A stretch of DNA of 64,000 bases from the NCBI GenBank assembly GCA_030549205.1, contig JAUKTV010000007.1, positions 1,736,001 to 1,800,000 on the forward strand. The letters are read 5' to 3'. Made by a program: the position numbers and the translations under genes. Positions 44,994 through 56,669 of this stretch are shown piece after piece (position 1 is the first letter of the stretch; every line of letters begins with the position of its first letter). The stretch is from Apiosordaria backusii. Taxonomy: Eukaryota > Ascomycota > Sordariomycetes > Sordariales > Lasiosphaeriaceae. The notes under the pieces were generated by a model. The model saw only the letters and a program-made list of their open reading frames with translations, did no database searches and was not told the origin of the DNA.

Positions 44994-47900
44994 CTACCTC
45001 GTCGTATAGAGAAGACGCCGGAACAGTTGTGTCATGTCCAGTGTCGTGTCCACCGACCCGTACGCGTCGTCAATGTCCCCAACCGATCCCATATCCTCGC
45101 CCCGTGCGGCCCCGTCTGTCAAAACCCAGTGTTTAACTGACTTCAGCATGTGGATGACGCGCGCGAACCGTTGATCTGAATTCATGGTGAGATCAGCATG
45201 TCGTGTTGTCCTCAAAAGATGGGTTGCCAGCCAGTAGAAATGGACACCGTCCCTGCAAAAACCATATCGTCCCAAATATGCAGCAGCCGATGGAGGGAAC
45301 TGGACTGCCATATCATGATCCCAGTTTGCCTTGAATTTGTCCAGAGCCGTGACCAATGTCTTGTAAGCCTTCGGATCCATGAGGTTGGCGCCAATGTCTG
45401 TGGGGGTCGAGCGACCGCTAACATGCGGAACAGGGCTTCCTCGCGCATCCACAAACCAGGCGTTGGTCGGCAAAGGAGTACTAGATCGATTGATTGCATT
45501 CCTGCCCTCCAACTGGACCTGCCTCATAATGTCTAGTAGGGCGTGGATAAGAATAAATTTCCCATACAGGTTCGTCGACCCCGGAAGAACCTGATAACTA
45601 TTGTCGAGCAGCGCCTTCAGGACCATGCGCATCTCAGGCTGGGTGGTACGTCGAGTGCCATCGGGATTTCGTCTTTCGGCAGCTTGTGGCCCACTGAGTC
45701 CCAGAGCTTCAGCGCACTCAACCGCGTTGCTCGCCTCCCACGCTGCATCATCCGCAGGGAGAGGGAGCCGAAGGTCAAATGGGGTGTACTCGGGACCACA
45801 GTTGAAATAGAGCCCCAGAGCCGCGTCATAGATGAAAATAAGATACATGGTGCGTACACGAGCCTCCTGGTCCACCCAGCGTTGCCAATCAAACTGAGAA
45901 ACCGGAAAGTTCTGCAGGACGAAATTTGGTTGGTGAAGCGGGCTGTAAGACGACTCTCCTTGTGATAGACATAACAAACCCGCTTTGCGAGCGAGATCGG
46001 CAACCAAAGGCCAGATTCGCTGAGCCTTTTGACGTTGGGCTGCGGTGCCATGCCATGTGAACAATACTTGAACGTGTGCAATTGCCTGGAACTCCTCAAG
46101 GGCCGACTTGGACGTCCAGTCATACATTTGAGAGAAGGCCTCATTCTGAGACAATGAAGCCTTGAACAGGGAGGATGAACTCTCGAACGATGCCTTTAGA
46201 ACGTCCATGATCTCCCGAATGTTGGCTGCTGGAATCCGGTCCGAGTAGCACGCCCCGACGGTGCACATAGCTGCCAAAAGGCCGACATACGTGTCCAGGG
46301 CTCGAAACGTGGGGATGTGGACCGTGGTAAAGTGCACATGATAGTTGGTATACTGCTCCAAAAAATGACGGATGTTGTCAGGCTGAAAATAGTGGTTGAT
46401 GAGTTGGGCGGTGGAATTACTGGGATCGGTGGAGGGGCACAAAAAGTCGATGATTCTGCGGGATAGGTGGTGATAGGCGTCAGGATACGAGGGCGGAATT
46501 CCCCAAGAGGGGAACGAAGACGAGTCGGTGGCGGTGTCGCCCGGAATGCCAACCGCTCGCGTAGAGCCGGAGTTAAGCTCGGGTTTGGCTACGGTCGGCT
46601 TCGGCTGTTCACCAGTTAGGTCTTTCCACATTAATGATGTATATGGGATGGTTTTGTGGGGTGATTCGCACCTGCCTGGAACATCTGCGACCAGTCCTGG
46701 TTCTGTCCCGAGAACATGGGCATGCCGCTCCCGTTCTGGGGCATGCTATAGTTCGCCAGCTGGGGGTTGATGTTGGCCGTCATGTTGTTCGAAACGTCGC
46801 CGCCGTTATAAGTCTGGTCAAAACTGCCGGGACGCGTCGAAGCGCCCATGACAGACCCAGTCATGCTTCTCCTATCGCGATTGGCGTCTTCGATTCGGTT
46901 AATGCTGCTCGATCTCGACAGTTGACTCTGATCGTTGGCCATGTTGTTCATGGCCTCCGGGGCTGAAATCAGGCCAAATGGATGTTGGACCATTCCGTCG
47001 GCCGGAATGTTGGGCATGCCATTCATGTGGTTTACCTCACCTTCAATGGCCTTTTGCTGAGCAGCAGCATTCTTCTTGACGTGCGCTTGCGGGTGAGACA
47101 AATGGCTTGCTCCCGTAGGGTTGCCGCGTCTGACTGAGCACTTGATAAAGTGACGTTTGAGGATGTCACTGCGCGAGAAAGTGTCGCGGCACAAGACACA
47201 CATGTAGGGGCGGTCGCCGGTATCTATCAAGAAACGTTAGGTTACAAACAGATTAAGCGTGGGAAAAAAAGATCAACTTACGTCTGAGGAGATGACGCTT
47301 GAGATGCTTGGCATGAAGATATGTCTTGGTGCAGTGAGGGCAGGGGAACTTCCCATCGGCATCCTTCTGAGGAATCTGATTCTTAGCCTGCGTGGTGCCA
47401 GCAGCAGGAGCAGCAGGCCTGCCCGGAGCACTCGGGAGGATGCCTCTGCGGCCCTGCGAACCAACAACGTGTGTCGGCTGCTGGTCGCTACCCTCGGCGA
47501 GAAGCGAGCCCTGGGGCATCATTGGGCTCTGGACATAAGGAGAGTTCATGCCAGGCTGCGACATGACTCCACCAGCCGGCATCGGGCGGAGAACAGGTGG
47601 GGCCCGGGCACCGGCCGGAGATGGGGCCGGAGCAATTGGCTGCGGGTGCGAGGCAGCGGCCGTGGTCTGGGGCATCATGCTGGAGGTGCTGGCAGGATAC
47701 GACTGGGCAGGATAGGGATTGTTATTCATGATGGGATAATTGCCAGCGCCACGTCCAGCGTTTTGTTGGGGCGGAGGAGGGTAGCTGGTCATGTTGTTGG
47801 CAACTGGAGTATTAGGTGCGGAAGGCGTCCTGGAATTGTGGGGATAGCTCCCGTAGGGAGGCTGTTGCATAACCGGATGACTGGGTTGGAGTGGCGGCAG

Positions 47901-48053
47901 GGTCTGCGGAGGAAGCCCCGTAGAATGATGCTGCTGGGAAAGCTGCTGCTGGTGCTGATGCTGAATGGGGTGCTGTGACACGGCTGGTTGAGAGGGATAC
48001 GAAGCCGCCGACGTGTTTATGACATTCGCCGAGCCGTTTGGCAGACCTTCCAT
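44994..48053 (-). CDS. C2H2 zinc-finger transcription factor with fungal-specific regulatory domain
   Basis: Nuclear regulator. Exons 48053-47282, 47223-46672 and 46621-44994 give 983 aa. The first 230 residues are Gln/Pro/His-rich and disordered. Finger 1 uses C238, C241, H254 and H258; finger 2 uses C266, C269, H282 and C286, so the second is a C2HC variant (TFSRSDILKRHFIKC). They are joined by the canonical TGDRPY linker, rebuilt across the first intron. A second disordered part follows, then a long helical region with LIFIYDAALGLYFNCGPEY and HYWLATHLLRTTRH-like segments, as in fungal-specific TF domains of the Adr1/Rsf2/Klf1 architecture. The second intron (46622-46671, 50 nt) is the weakest: its acceptor is AAAG. 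If wrong, the two halves could join at a nearby site. Targets unknown. Confidence 0.82.
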
Positions 48054-51000
48054 AATCCGTCACACAAATACCTTAGAGTGGCGAGCACAGAAAAACCATC
48101 CGAGGCCGAGGGCGTCGAAGGGCTTTTGCGCGCGTTGAGGGTAGTCGTGCTACTGTTGGGGGAGGGCGATGCAGCAACGCGTCGTGTGCACCGGGTGATG
48201 ATATGCCTCAAAGAGAAGGGACGTGTCGCGCGCGAGGGCAGCAGCTGTTTGTCCTTTGTCGGCTGTCGCAAGACTCGGACCCGGGTCGGTCGACTCTGAT
48301 GGAGCGTCCAAATGCAGTGCGATGCAATGCGCCGGCGAGTGGTTTGCTTGTGCAACGTGCAGTCGCGATCAGTCGTCGTCGAAGGTTGGCGGCGCGTGTC
48401 GGTGGTGGTGCTCGTTGGGTGGAGAATACCCTAAGCGGAAAGTTGAGGCTCAAAGGAAAAAGATGTGGTGAGTGGAGAGAAATGGAGAGGTTTGAGTGGA
48501 AAGTCAGGTGGAGACACCGCCTCTTTTTGTGCTGCTGGTGGTCGCTGGCTGCTGGTTTTGGGTTTTTTTGGGGGAGGGGAACTGTCAGGTACTTGGCTGA
48601 TGGCGGCCGGCGGGCAGTAGGTGGGTTATACAGTTCCTGGTGCGGACAGCCGTTGGGTTACTTGGGTACCTCCCAGGCAGCTTGGTGGAGACGGAGCTGG
48701 GATTGCGAAGTGGGAAATTTTGAGGACCCTCCAGGTGGAATGGAGAATCGTCCGGAAATCAAGCCTTTTGCGCGGTGGGGAGCGAGTTTAATGATGTCCT
48801 TTCGCAAACCCAATTGCCAATTGTCTTGTTGACAACAAGTCGAGTCCCGTCGATTAGGTATTCTTTGCAGGTAGGCAGGCTCCTTAAGGTGTGGGCGAAG
48901 AATAATAAGGAAAGCTTTGGGCAGTCGCGCAGAGGACGAGGGAAAAAAGGGAAAGTGGATAAAAACAAGTGGAGGGAAGGGGAAGGGACCGGCACTCAGG
49001 TAAAAAGAAAGACTGCGACTGGCGGTCTTTCTGGCAGGTGGCAGGCAGGTAGGGTGCCCAGGAATCAGAAAGAAAGAAGAGAAAAATTCAATACAAGAGG
49101 CAAGTCACGTCCTTCTGTTTTGGCGGCATGTAAGACCGGAAGCGTGTTTCTGCTCCCACACAGCTGGTTTCTCGTACCCGGACTTCAGCAAAGCCATCTA
49201 TTTCATCTCGAGAATTAGAGTTTTGGATTCTCCGATCTGTTGTTGAGGCACTACTATTACTGTGATCAAGATGCTCTTTACTGAGCATTTACGTGCTTCA
49301 CTTGCTCTGCTACTGAGTGAATAAGGTACTTGTGACAGAATCTCCCGGTACCGTATCCGAAATGTCTGAATTTTGCATCAAGCGACTCGACTGGGCGAGG
49401 GCTGGGCGGTGACCTCATCGACACAGTGCGGGAAGGCACGGCCTACTTGGGCGGCAGGCGGTCGCGACAGGCAGCTGGGGGTCAAAGGGACCTTCCTTGG
49501 CGAAGTGGCCTGAGGTGGGATAAAAAAAAAGGCAGGGACTGGGCTTGTAGGAAGCACGCTCCGAACAAGGAGACTGGCTGGAGAGCATCCAGTAGGGTAG
49601 TTGCCGATACATGTGATGCTTTGAAACGGCGACCAGCGACGCCCAAAGCACCGCCATGGACGGGCAATGATGATACGAAATGCAATGAAGCTCTAGACCC
49701 AAGACGTGGCGTTGATGAGCCCAGACTTCCTCTGCAGTCCTAGATCTGACCAAATTTCTAGGACCTCTGGTTCTGGTGTTGGCCGTTTCGTTCAACAAGA
49801 TCTGGCCATGGTGTTGCGTGGTTTTTCAAGCATCAAACCACCAAGCTTCCAGGTTCTCTGTTCCAACTTGCCATGCTCCAAACGGGAATCGACGGGAGCG
49901 GAGGGGCTTCCAGTCTCGCGGAAACACTAGCCCAGACAGGTATCACTGAAGCTGCACCAAGCCAGAAGCGTCGCGGTGAGTGACGTTTTCAGGCACTTCG
50001 TACTATATGCTTTACGAAAACGACTGCCCGCCACAATCCCGAAGTTACCGCCCACAAACCACAGATAGATAGGCTTCAAAATTAACTGTGTAATGTTGTC
50101 TATCTTGCTGTATCGAAAATACCAGCTTGGTACTCCACGTACTTTTTATCCAAAAGGGGGTCCGCTAGCAATACTCTCAGCCATTTTTAAAGATGTGCTG
50201 GATCGATGCTATGACTGGCTGCTTCTCTTGTACTTTCCCTATCTCGATATGCCAATGATTTGATATCAATGACACTTCAAACAAACATCGACATACATCC
50301 TCTTATTTTCTCGCCTCACTGTCTTTGCTGGCCGTCGATCAGATCAGCGACAAAAGCGGTCACGGGGCATTTTCTCGCGGTTTCTGTTACGCGGGCTCTC
50401 GGGATGACTGCTATCGCATCGCCTCACCCAAAAGGGCATCTCCGTGTTGTTAATAATCGGCCGTCAGGGGGCAAATTCTCGATGGTGTTTTTGTCTATCG
50501 ATTTCGCAGGGGCCGAGCTTGGAAGCAAGTCTGAGCACTTCTTGGGACAAAACAGACGCACCACCACCTGGCCTTCGGTGACGAGGAAGAAGCAGTTCAT
50601 CTCTGCTGTTGTGGTCGTCTGAGAGCCATCAGAAACCTGACCCCCGCCCATGATGGCGTGGATGGCGTGGACAGCGGAACGACCGAATCGTCGCAGAAGT
50701 TGCGGTGAGGAATTGTGCCGCATTGGTTCCGTCGGGTAGTTCGGTTATCTGGGCGGCTGTCGGATGCTGTGCCTGTTCTTCCTTGGAATTCCAATTCATA
50801 ACTCGATCAGTTCGCTGCCAACGCTCTCAAAATACAACGAGAGATGTCCTCTTGTAGGAGTTGGTTACAGTCCACGTAATATTACTACACGGTACAACCA
50901 CCCCCAACGCCCGTCTGCGGCAGCAACAGCAGAGAGCTGCCATGGACGGGTGGTCAGCTCATGGCACTTGCATATATTATGCAATCGGTTGCATGCCGTT

Positions 51001-54000
51001 CACCAACAACCGACGGCCACGGTATCTCTCCTCTCTTGTCTTGGCTCGAAATAATTCTGTATTGAGTCCCTTGATGTCCCCTGTGGCCCAGGCGCCCACC
51101 GGAACACGGCGACAGGATTGGTGAACCGCCCACATCTTCTCGGCGGGTGTGGCTACTGACTGAATTGGTGTGATGATGTGCAGCATCCACGAGTCAAGGT
51201 GGTGAGCGAAACCTGCACCGCGAAACCGTCCCAGACATGCATCCCTGCCCTGCCACTTCCACTTCTGCCTCGGCCTGTGTTGACGGTGCAGGTGCCAACA
51301 GAGGAATTGATGCCGAGAAGAGGGGGCTATCTCTTGGCAGGTATTCCAGATTGCGCACTGTGTCCCGTTATTGACGAAAATCTTCACCTCTGCGAATACC
51401 GTCAACTCGGTGATCCTTTCCATCATGTCACTCTCGCTGAAACACCGCATAGCTCAGGAATTATGCTGTACTTTTGGAATGCTCAGCAGCCGTTTCACCC
51501 CAGCCCAATGAACCCATTGGTTCTCAATGCTTCTCGGAGTCTTTGAACACAGCGGGGCTCGAGAAAATAGCGCGGCAGATGGCAAAGAGGGGCCCCTCTT
51601 TCTTTGGTGGATGATGATTTTCCTCTAGCCCACGATGCCTTATTACAACCTCCCTACTGCAGACCTTGCTTGAGGTATCGATCAATAAAACAGTCTGGGC
51701 GCAGCAGCAATTTTCCTAGTGTGCGCGACAGCCGCCAGCGCGCTCTTTTTCGTTGCAACTTGAACCCTTCAACCCAAGAGCCCAAAAGTCAAGAGGTTGG
51801 AGGACGGGTCCTGGCATCCCGCGCATGGCATCGGGTGAAAGTGGCCCCTCCCACAGGGGGATCGATCAACTAACGACGAGTGGAGAGCTTTTTTGGGCGA
51901 TCCGAGGGGAGTGGACGGTGGGCGAGGTGGGACGGTCTGCGTGAGGCTCTGGGAGGGTCTGTATCGTGAACCCACACCTGCGGGTTCTGTGCGACATCAA
52001 AAGAAGAAAATTGGAGATGCTGAGGGGCGTTTTCTAGAAGCGCGGGAGCTCCACCAAGATCTGTTCAGCCCATATCAAAAGCAATATCATATCGCATCAT
52101 GGCACACCTCAACCTTGATTTGCACCTCCCCAGAATTCTCCGGCTCGGGACGCTCACGGCCTTGACGGCTTCGCCCGTTCACATCGTTCACCAGAATCAT
52201 CCACATTCCCCAACCCTCGCTCTCCCTCACAACGTCACAACGCCTCCGTACCTAGCCAGACGCCAAGCCCTGCACCTGGTGTTGTCGCCCTTCATATCGG
52301 TGTTGGGGGGAAAGCCGACAGCGACAAAAACATGCCACGTCGCTCGCGGCGAGTCAGGCCTGGATGCGTTCCCCTCACGAGGACCTGAACAACGGAAACG
52401 GCAGCGACAACACCTGCCAGATCCAACCCTGAGTGCCGCGCTATCCATCGGCTACTGTCGTCTGGCAGGCAGACAGGCAGACAGGCAGAGAGCTAGACCG
52501 CGAGCCGTCCGTCACCGTGAGCCCAAGGTGGACGGACGGGCAGCGTGACAACAGACAAACCGAGGGGCGGCTGGGGTTGAGTTGGGCCGAATTGGCTTTG
52601 ATGTCTGCATTGTTTTGATGCCATGTCGTCTCGCCCACATCGTCTCGAAGTTGATAGCGGGGTGACGTTCCCAAGCTCCCGTCTGGCTGCCCACAAAAAA
52701 AGGGCCCCTCATCTGGTCTCGCTCCCCCAACTTTTGGCTGAATCCAGAGGAACGATTGGCGCCAGTATCCATTCCCGGCGTTAAAACCGACCCAGCACGA
52801 CCCGTCCGTCGTCCAACCCTGGTCAATGTGGCGTTCGTGATGCGCGAACGCTGTGGGACCAGACACGCCAGAGCAAAACCTAAAAACGAGTTCACCTCAT
52901 CCATCATCACCAATCGTCAACAAATCACCACCTCTACCCAGATAATTCTCGGTAGGAATCTTGCCTGGGCTGCTGCAGTGTAATTGTTGTAACAGCCAGC
53001 GGTCCTATGTCGGCCAGAATTCCTGGAAGCCGGTACCAAGCGAGAAATTTCTTCCAGATCACCAGTGCTGTAACAATTTGCTCACCCACCGATCCTCTCT
53101 CCTGTCCATGTACATGGCCTTGTACGACAGGCGTAGAGCGCAGATGATGGGCAATTGGCGGCATGGTTGCATCATCATCCCCCGCTCTCAAAGCAGGCAA
53201 GATGCCGCAGTAATCCCACCCTCCTCCGCCTGTTGCTCATCTCCGGAACAGCGGACCACGCTCCAACGCCAGGCACTGGCTAGCGAGATCTTTTTTTTTT
53301 GTATCAGCATTCCGTCTTATCTGGAAATGCCATGCTCATCATTCTCAAGAGTTCCAATCAAGATTCAGGAGTCACCGCAGTGGCCATCAGATACATGGCA
53401 CATCACCAGTTCACGGCAATTGAGGACCGAGATCCGGCGAAGTGAGTGCATCAAGATCAATTCGTGGTTTTGTGCCCCCCACGAAGCTCAGATACAATTT
53501 TGCCCCATCCTTGGTCCGCTTTATTTCAATGCCACCTCACTGCTAATCCATGGGCAGTCGTGGAACAAATGAAGACTTCCCTATCATTATGCGCCAACAC
53601 TTGGTTTAATATTATCTTTTCGATATTTCCCTGGAACACACACGCTGCGCGCCTTTGACAGCGAACGGTGCGATGTCGGCGGCACTGCCCAGAACGGTAA
53701 GCCGCGCTAAAAGCCACGCCATCCGACGATCGCCACGGGGATCTTTCACCGCACACCACGCCAACCTCGGTCTGAAGGAACCAATCGTGCTAGTTCCAAG
53801 CCAAACACACACGCGGTATGCGCCACCAATAAGGCTATTTGGTGGTCCTGATCAGATAACTGGGTTGTATACTGTGCGCGGTCTTTTCTGGCTGTTGATC
53901 ACAGATGCCGAACATATTCCGCGCAAAGACTGGCCGCTACCGCTCCTGGTTCCTAACTTGCTGCTTTGACACCATCTCCGAAGAGAAAAGCGGCCAGTGT

Positions 54001-54723
54001 GCGGAAGCACAACAGGAAAATAAGTTGGTCAGAGGCATGTGCTGGTGATAGCTCACACGGCATCCAATGGTTCTGGCGTCCAATGGTGAGGGTGAGCCTG
54101 ACGAAACAGAAGGCTATTGGTCGGCGCGGCAGACCGACAGTGCCGGTTCTGGCTAAGCACACCACGCACACATATTTGCCCATGCTGAGAGATGTGACTG
54201 GGCAATAAACGGCACGTATTACGGTACACAACCGCTGTATTCGTATATATTACCACGGTACGTCTTCCAAATCGTTCCAAATCACCACCACGACAGCTTC
54301 TGTTTGAAATGAACATTGGTCGTCGTCACCATGACATGTCAGCAAGAAGAAGGCACTTCCCTGCTTCGAGACGATTTCGTCTTTCAGTGTCCAAGATGGC
54401 TGAATCTCGGCTCACTGCCGGGGCCAATGCCAGCCCCTCGAGTCATGGCGCCCGCCGCCCACACCCAGCCGTCCACACCCTGTCATCGGAGTTCCCTCCG
54501 GGGCTGTGCCTTGTTCGTCACATCGCCGCCCTCCTTTCCCTTTTCTTTCCTTCTTGCGTTGGTTTGTTGAGAATCGAGTGGCTGCCAACTGGCACAAAAA
54601 TGTCAAGCCGTTTCAGGGTGCTGAAAGAATTTCAAACAACGCATGACTTGACGCTGTCACCTTGGACGTTTCTTTCCCACGCTTCTCGACTGCCGCAACA
54701 AGGGGCATGAAAAGGGGGTTGTA
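48054..54723. other. Gene-poor region left of the transposon
   Basis: 6.7 kb without a supported protein gene. The first 1-1.5 kb is the probable promoter and leader of the C2H2 regulator. It has normal GC, many stops in all frames and only short frames of non-protein-like composition. A short GACAGGCA-type tandem repeat occurs near 52466-52492. No rRNA or tRNA was recognised. Confidence 0.5.
54722..54723. repeat. TA target-site duplication, left
   Basis: TA directly before the left inverted repeat; an identical TA follows the right one at 56670-56671, as in Tc1/mariner insertion. Confidence 0.6.
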
Positions 54724-54820
54724 CCCGTGCCCCAAGGAGCCCCACTATATTGGACCACGCAAGCAGGGCACCCACATAGTGGTGCTCACCGGTCTATTAG
54801 CCACACCAGTCAATTAGCCA
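54724..54820 (+). repeat. Left terminal inverted repeat
   Basis: Begins CCCGTGCCCCAAGGAGCCCC and runs 97 bp to TTAGCCA. It pairs with the right repeat with only six differences. Confidence 0.9.
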
Positions 54821-56572
54821 TTTTATTAAACCTATTGAACTAAAAACGCTGTAATCGCTTCAAAACGCCAGATCCATCAGTTATTTCAGCCGGCTTCAAT
54901 TTTCCAGTAGAATATCAATTATAGGCCTTTTTAGCCGCTTTATTCCAAGTCCTTTTACGTTAATTGTAGGCCTTTTACTTAGCGGCTTTAACTAGACGCC
55001 TTGCCTTAATAAAAGCTTTATTTTCTTTTTTCCAGACCATTTCCTTCCTATCAGCTACAGTTAATACCCTCCTTAATTAAAGTAACCTTCCTTTTACTGC
55101 CCTATAAACTCTAGTAACAGTTTAAACTATTTAAGTAGCGCTTAGGTCTCTTTTTATTTAAACTAACTTAATAGCGGTTATAAATAACTTTTTAATAAAC
55201 TAGTCTAAGTTATTAATAAGGTCTTTATTAAAGTCTTTAAATATAGATTTCTATAGTTTATTAACGGCCTTATTAATCTACTTAAAAATAATAGAAGTAT
55301 AGAATAGTAAGGATATTAGTTTTAATAGTGTAAAAAAGGGGGTTACTGGCTATATTTGCTAATATACTTCCTTAAGTATAATATTAGGATTAAATAGAAA
55401 GATGTTAGTTTTAATAAAAGCTAAAAGAATTGTCAATTTCTTAAAGGCCTAAAGCTATACTCTTTAAATTATTCCTAAAAATTTAATCTTAGTAATATTT
55501 ATAAGGCTATTATAAATCAATATATCAATAGCCTTAATATAATAATGCTTAAGCAGTTAAAAGACTATAATATTAAAAGGTTAAAGAATATATATAAGAT
55601 TTGGTAATAGACTGAAAGAAATAATACCGTTTTTTTATAGTATTTAATAAATTAAATAATATAGTAAGATCTATATTTATTAATAATAAATAGTTATATA
55701 GTATTTACTTAAGACTTTTTAAAATACTTATTAAAGTGCTTTAGCCAATTTAAAGAAAGCTTATTGTTTAAATAGTTAATAGAAGAGGTCGATAATATAG
55801 TCTTTAGTTTTAATTCTTTTTATTAATACTAAAGTATAAGATAAAATAGGCTGGCTAATATTAAAAACGCTAAATAGCTATTCCTATTAATTAAAATAAC
55901 TTCGATAGTTATAGTCGATTCCTTATTTTTAAAAATAATAAAGTAGTAAGTTTGCTTATATTTAATAATAATAAACTAATTCTTACCTACCCCGATTTGA
56001 AATCCTATTTCGTCTATATTCTATATATCTTTAAGTTATATTCTATATTCTTTAATGACAGTAGAAAGTCTTTTAAAGTAGTTCTTAATAACTTTAAAAT
56101 CCTTAAAGTACTTCTATTTATTAGCCATCGTTTTTTAATATTACTTATAATATCTATAGTAGTTAATAAAGTAGGTATCCTAATTTAGTCTAACTTATAG
56201 TAAATCGGTATATTTTTAACGGTTATACTTTATAATAAAAATCCAATTTACAGTATTAGAAATAAACTTAAGGTATACCGCTATATTTATAGCATTAAGT
56301 CGATCAATATAATAGTAAATTGCTATCTCTTTTAAATTGCTTAAACACTTATATAATAATTAATAGCCTTTATAAGGTCTATAGCTATTAAGGTGTAATT
56401 AAAGTATACTGCATTTAACGCAGTATTCCTATGCAATGCATGCTACTAGCGCTGTAGGAAAATCTTTTAAATATAGAAGAGCAGCTTAAATATTAGCTTC
56501 CATTTTAAAATAGTAAAAAAGCAGTAGTTTTAGTTAAATTAGGAGGAAAAAACTATAGGAGGTTCGAAAATC

Positions 56573-56669
56573 TGGCTAATTGACTGGTATAGCTAATAGA
56601 CCGGTAAGCACCACTATATAGGTGCCCTGCTTACGTGGTCCAATATAGTGGGGCTCCTTGGGGCACGGG
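56573..56669 (-). repeat. Right terminal inverted repeat
   Basis: Reverse complement of the left repeat. All six differences read CA (left) to TA (right) in the same orientation. Confidence 0.9.

Larger units (their letters stand above)
54724..56669. mobile_element. Degenerate Tc1/mariner-type (Fot1/Pot2-size) DNA transposon, RIP-mutated
   Basis: 1,946 bp bounded by 97-bp terminal inverted repeats and a TA duplication. The interior is very AT-rich, full of TTAA/TAAT/TATA, in sharp contrast with its flanks; no transposase frame survives. The left 300 bp inside the repeat are less mutated than the centre. Every substitution I see between the two inverted repeats is CA in the left copy and TA in the right (complement strand), the RIP signature. 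Size, TIR and TA target fit the pogo/Fot1 branch of Tc1/mariner in ascomycetes; assignment to a named family needs a library search. Probably inactive. Confidence 0.85.

Noticed and set aside
47259..47978. 239-codon frame on the plus strand
   Set aside because: Antisense to the first exon of the C2H2 regulator.
50424..50723. 99-codon frame on the minus strand
   Set aside because: No domain, no neighbour evidence; likely random in normal-GC spacer.
52099..52548. 149-codon frame starting MAHLNLDLHLPRIL
   Set aside because: Composition is not protein-like, it runs through a GACAGGCA tandem repeat and no domain or splice structure supports it.
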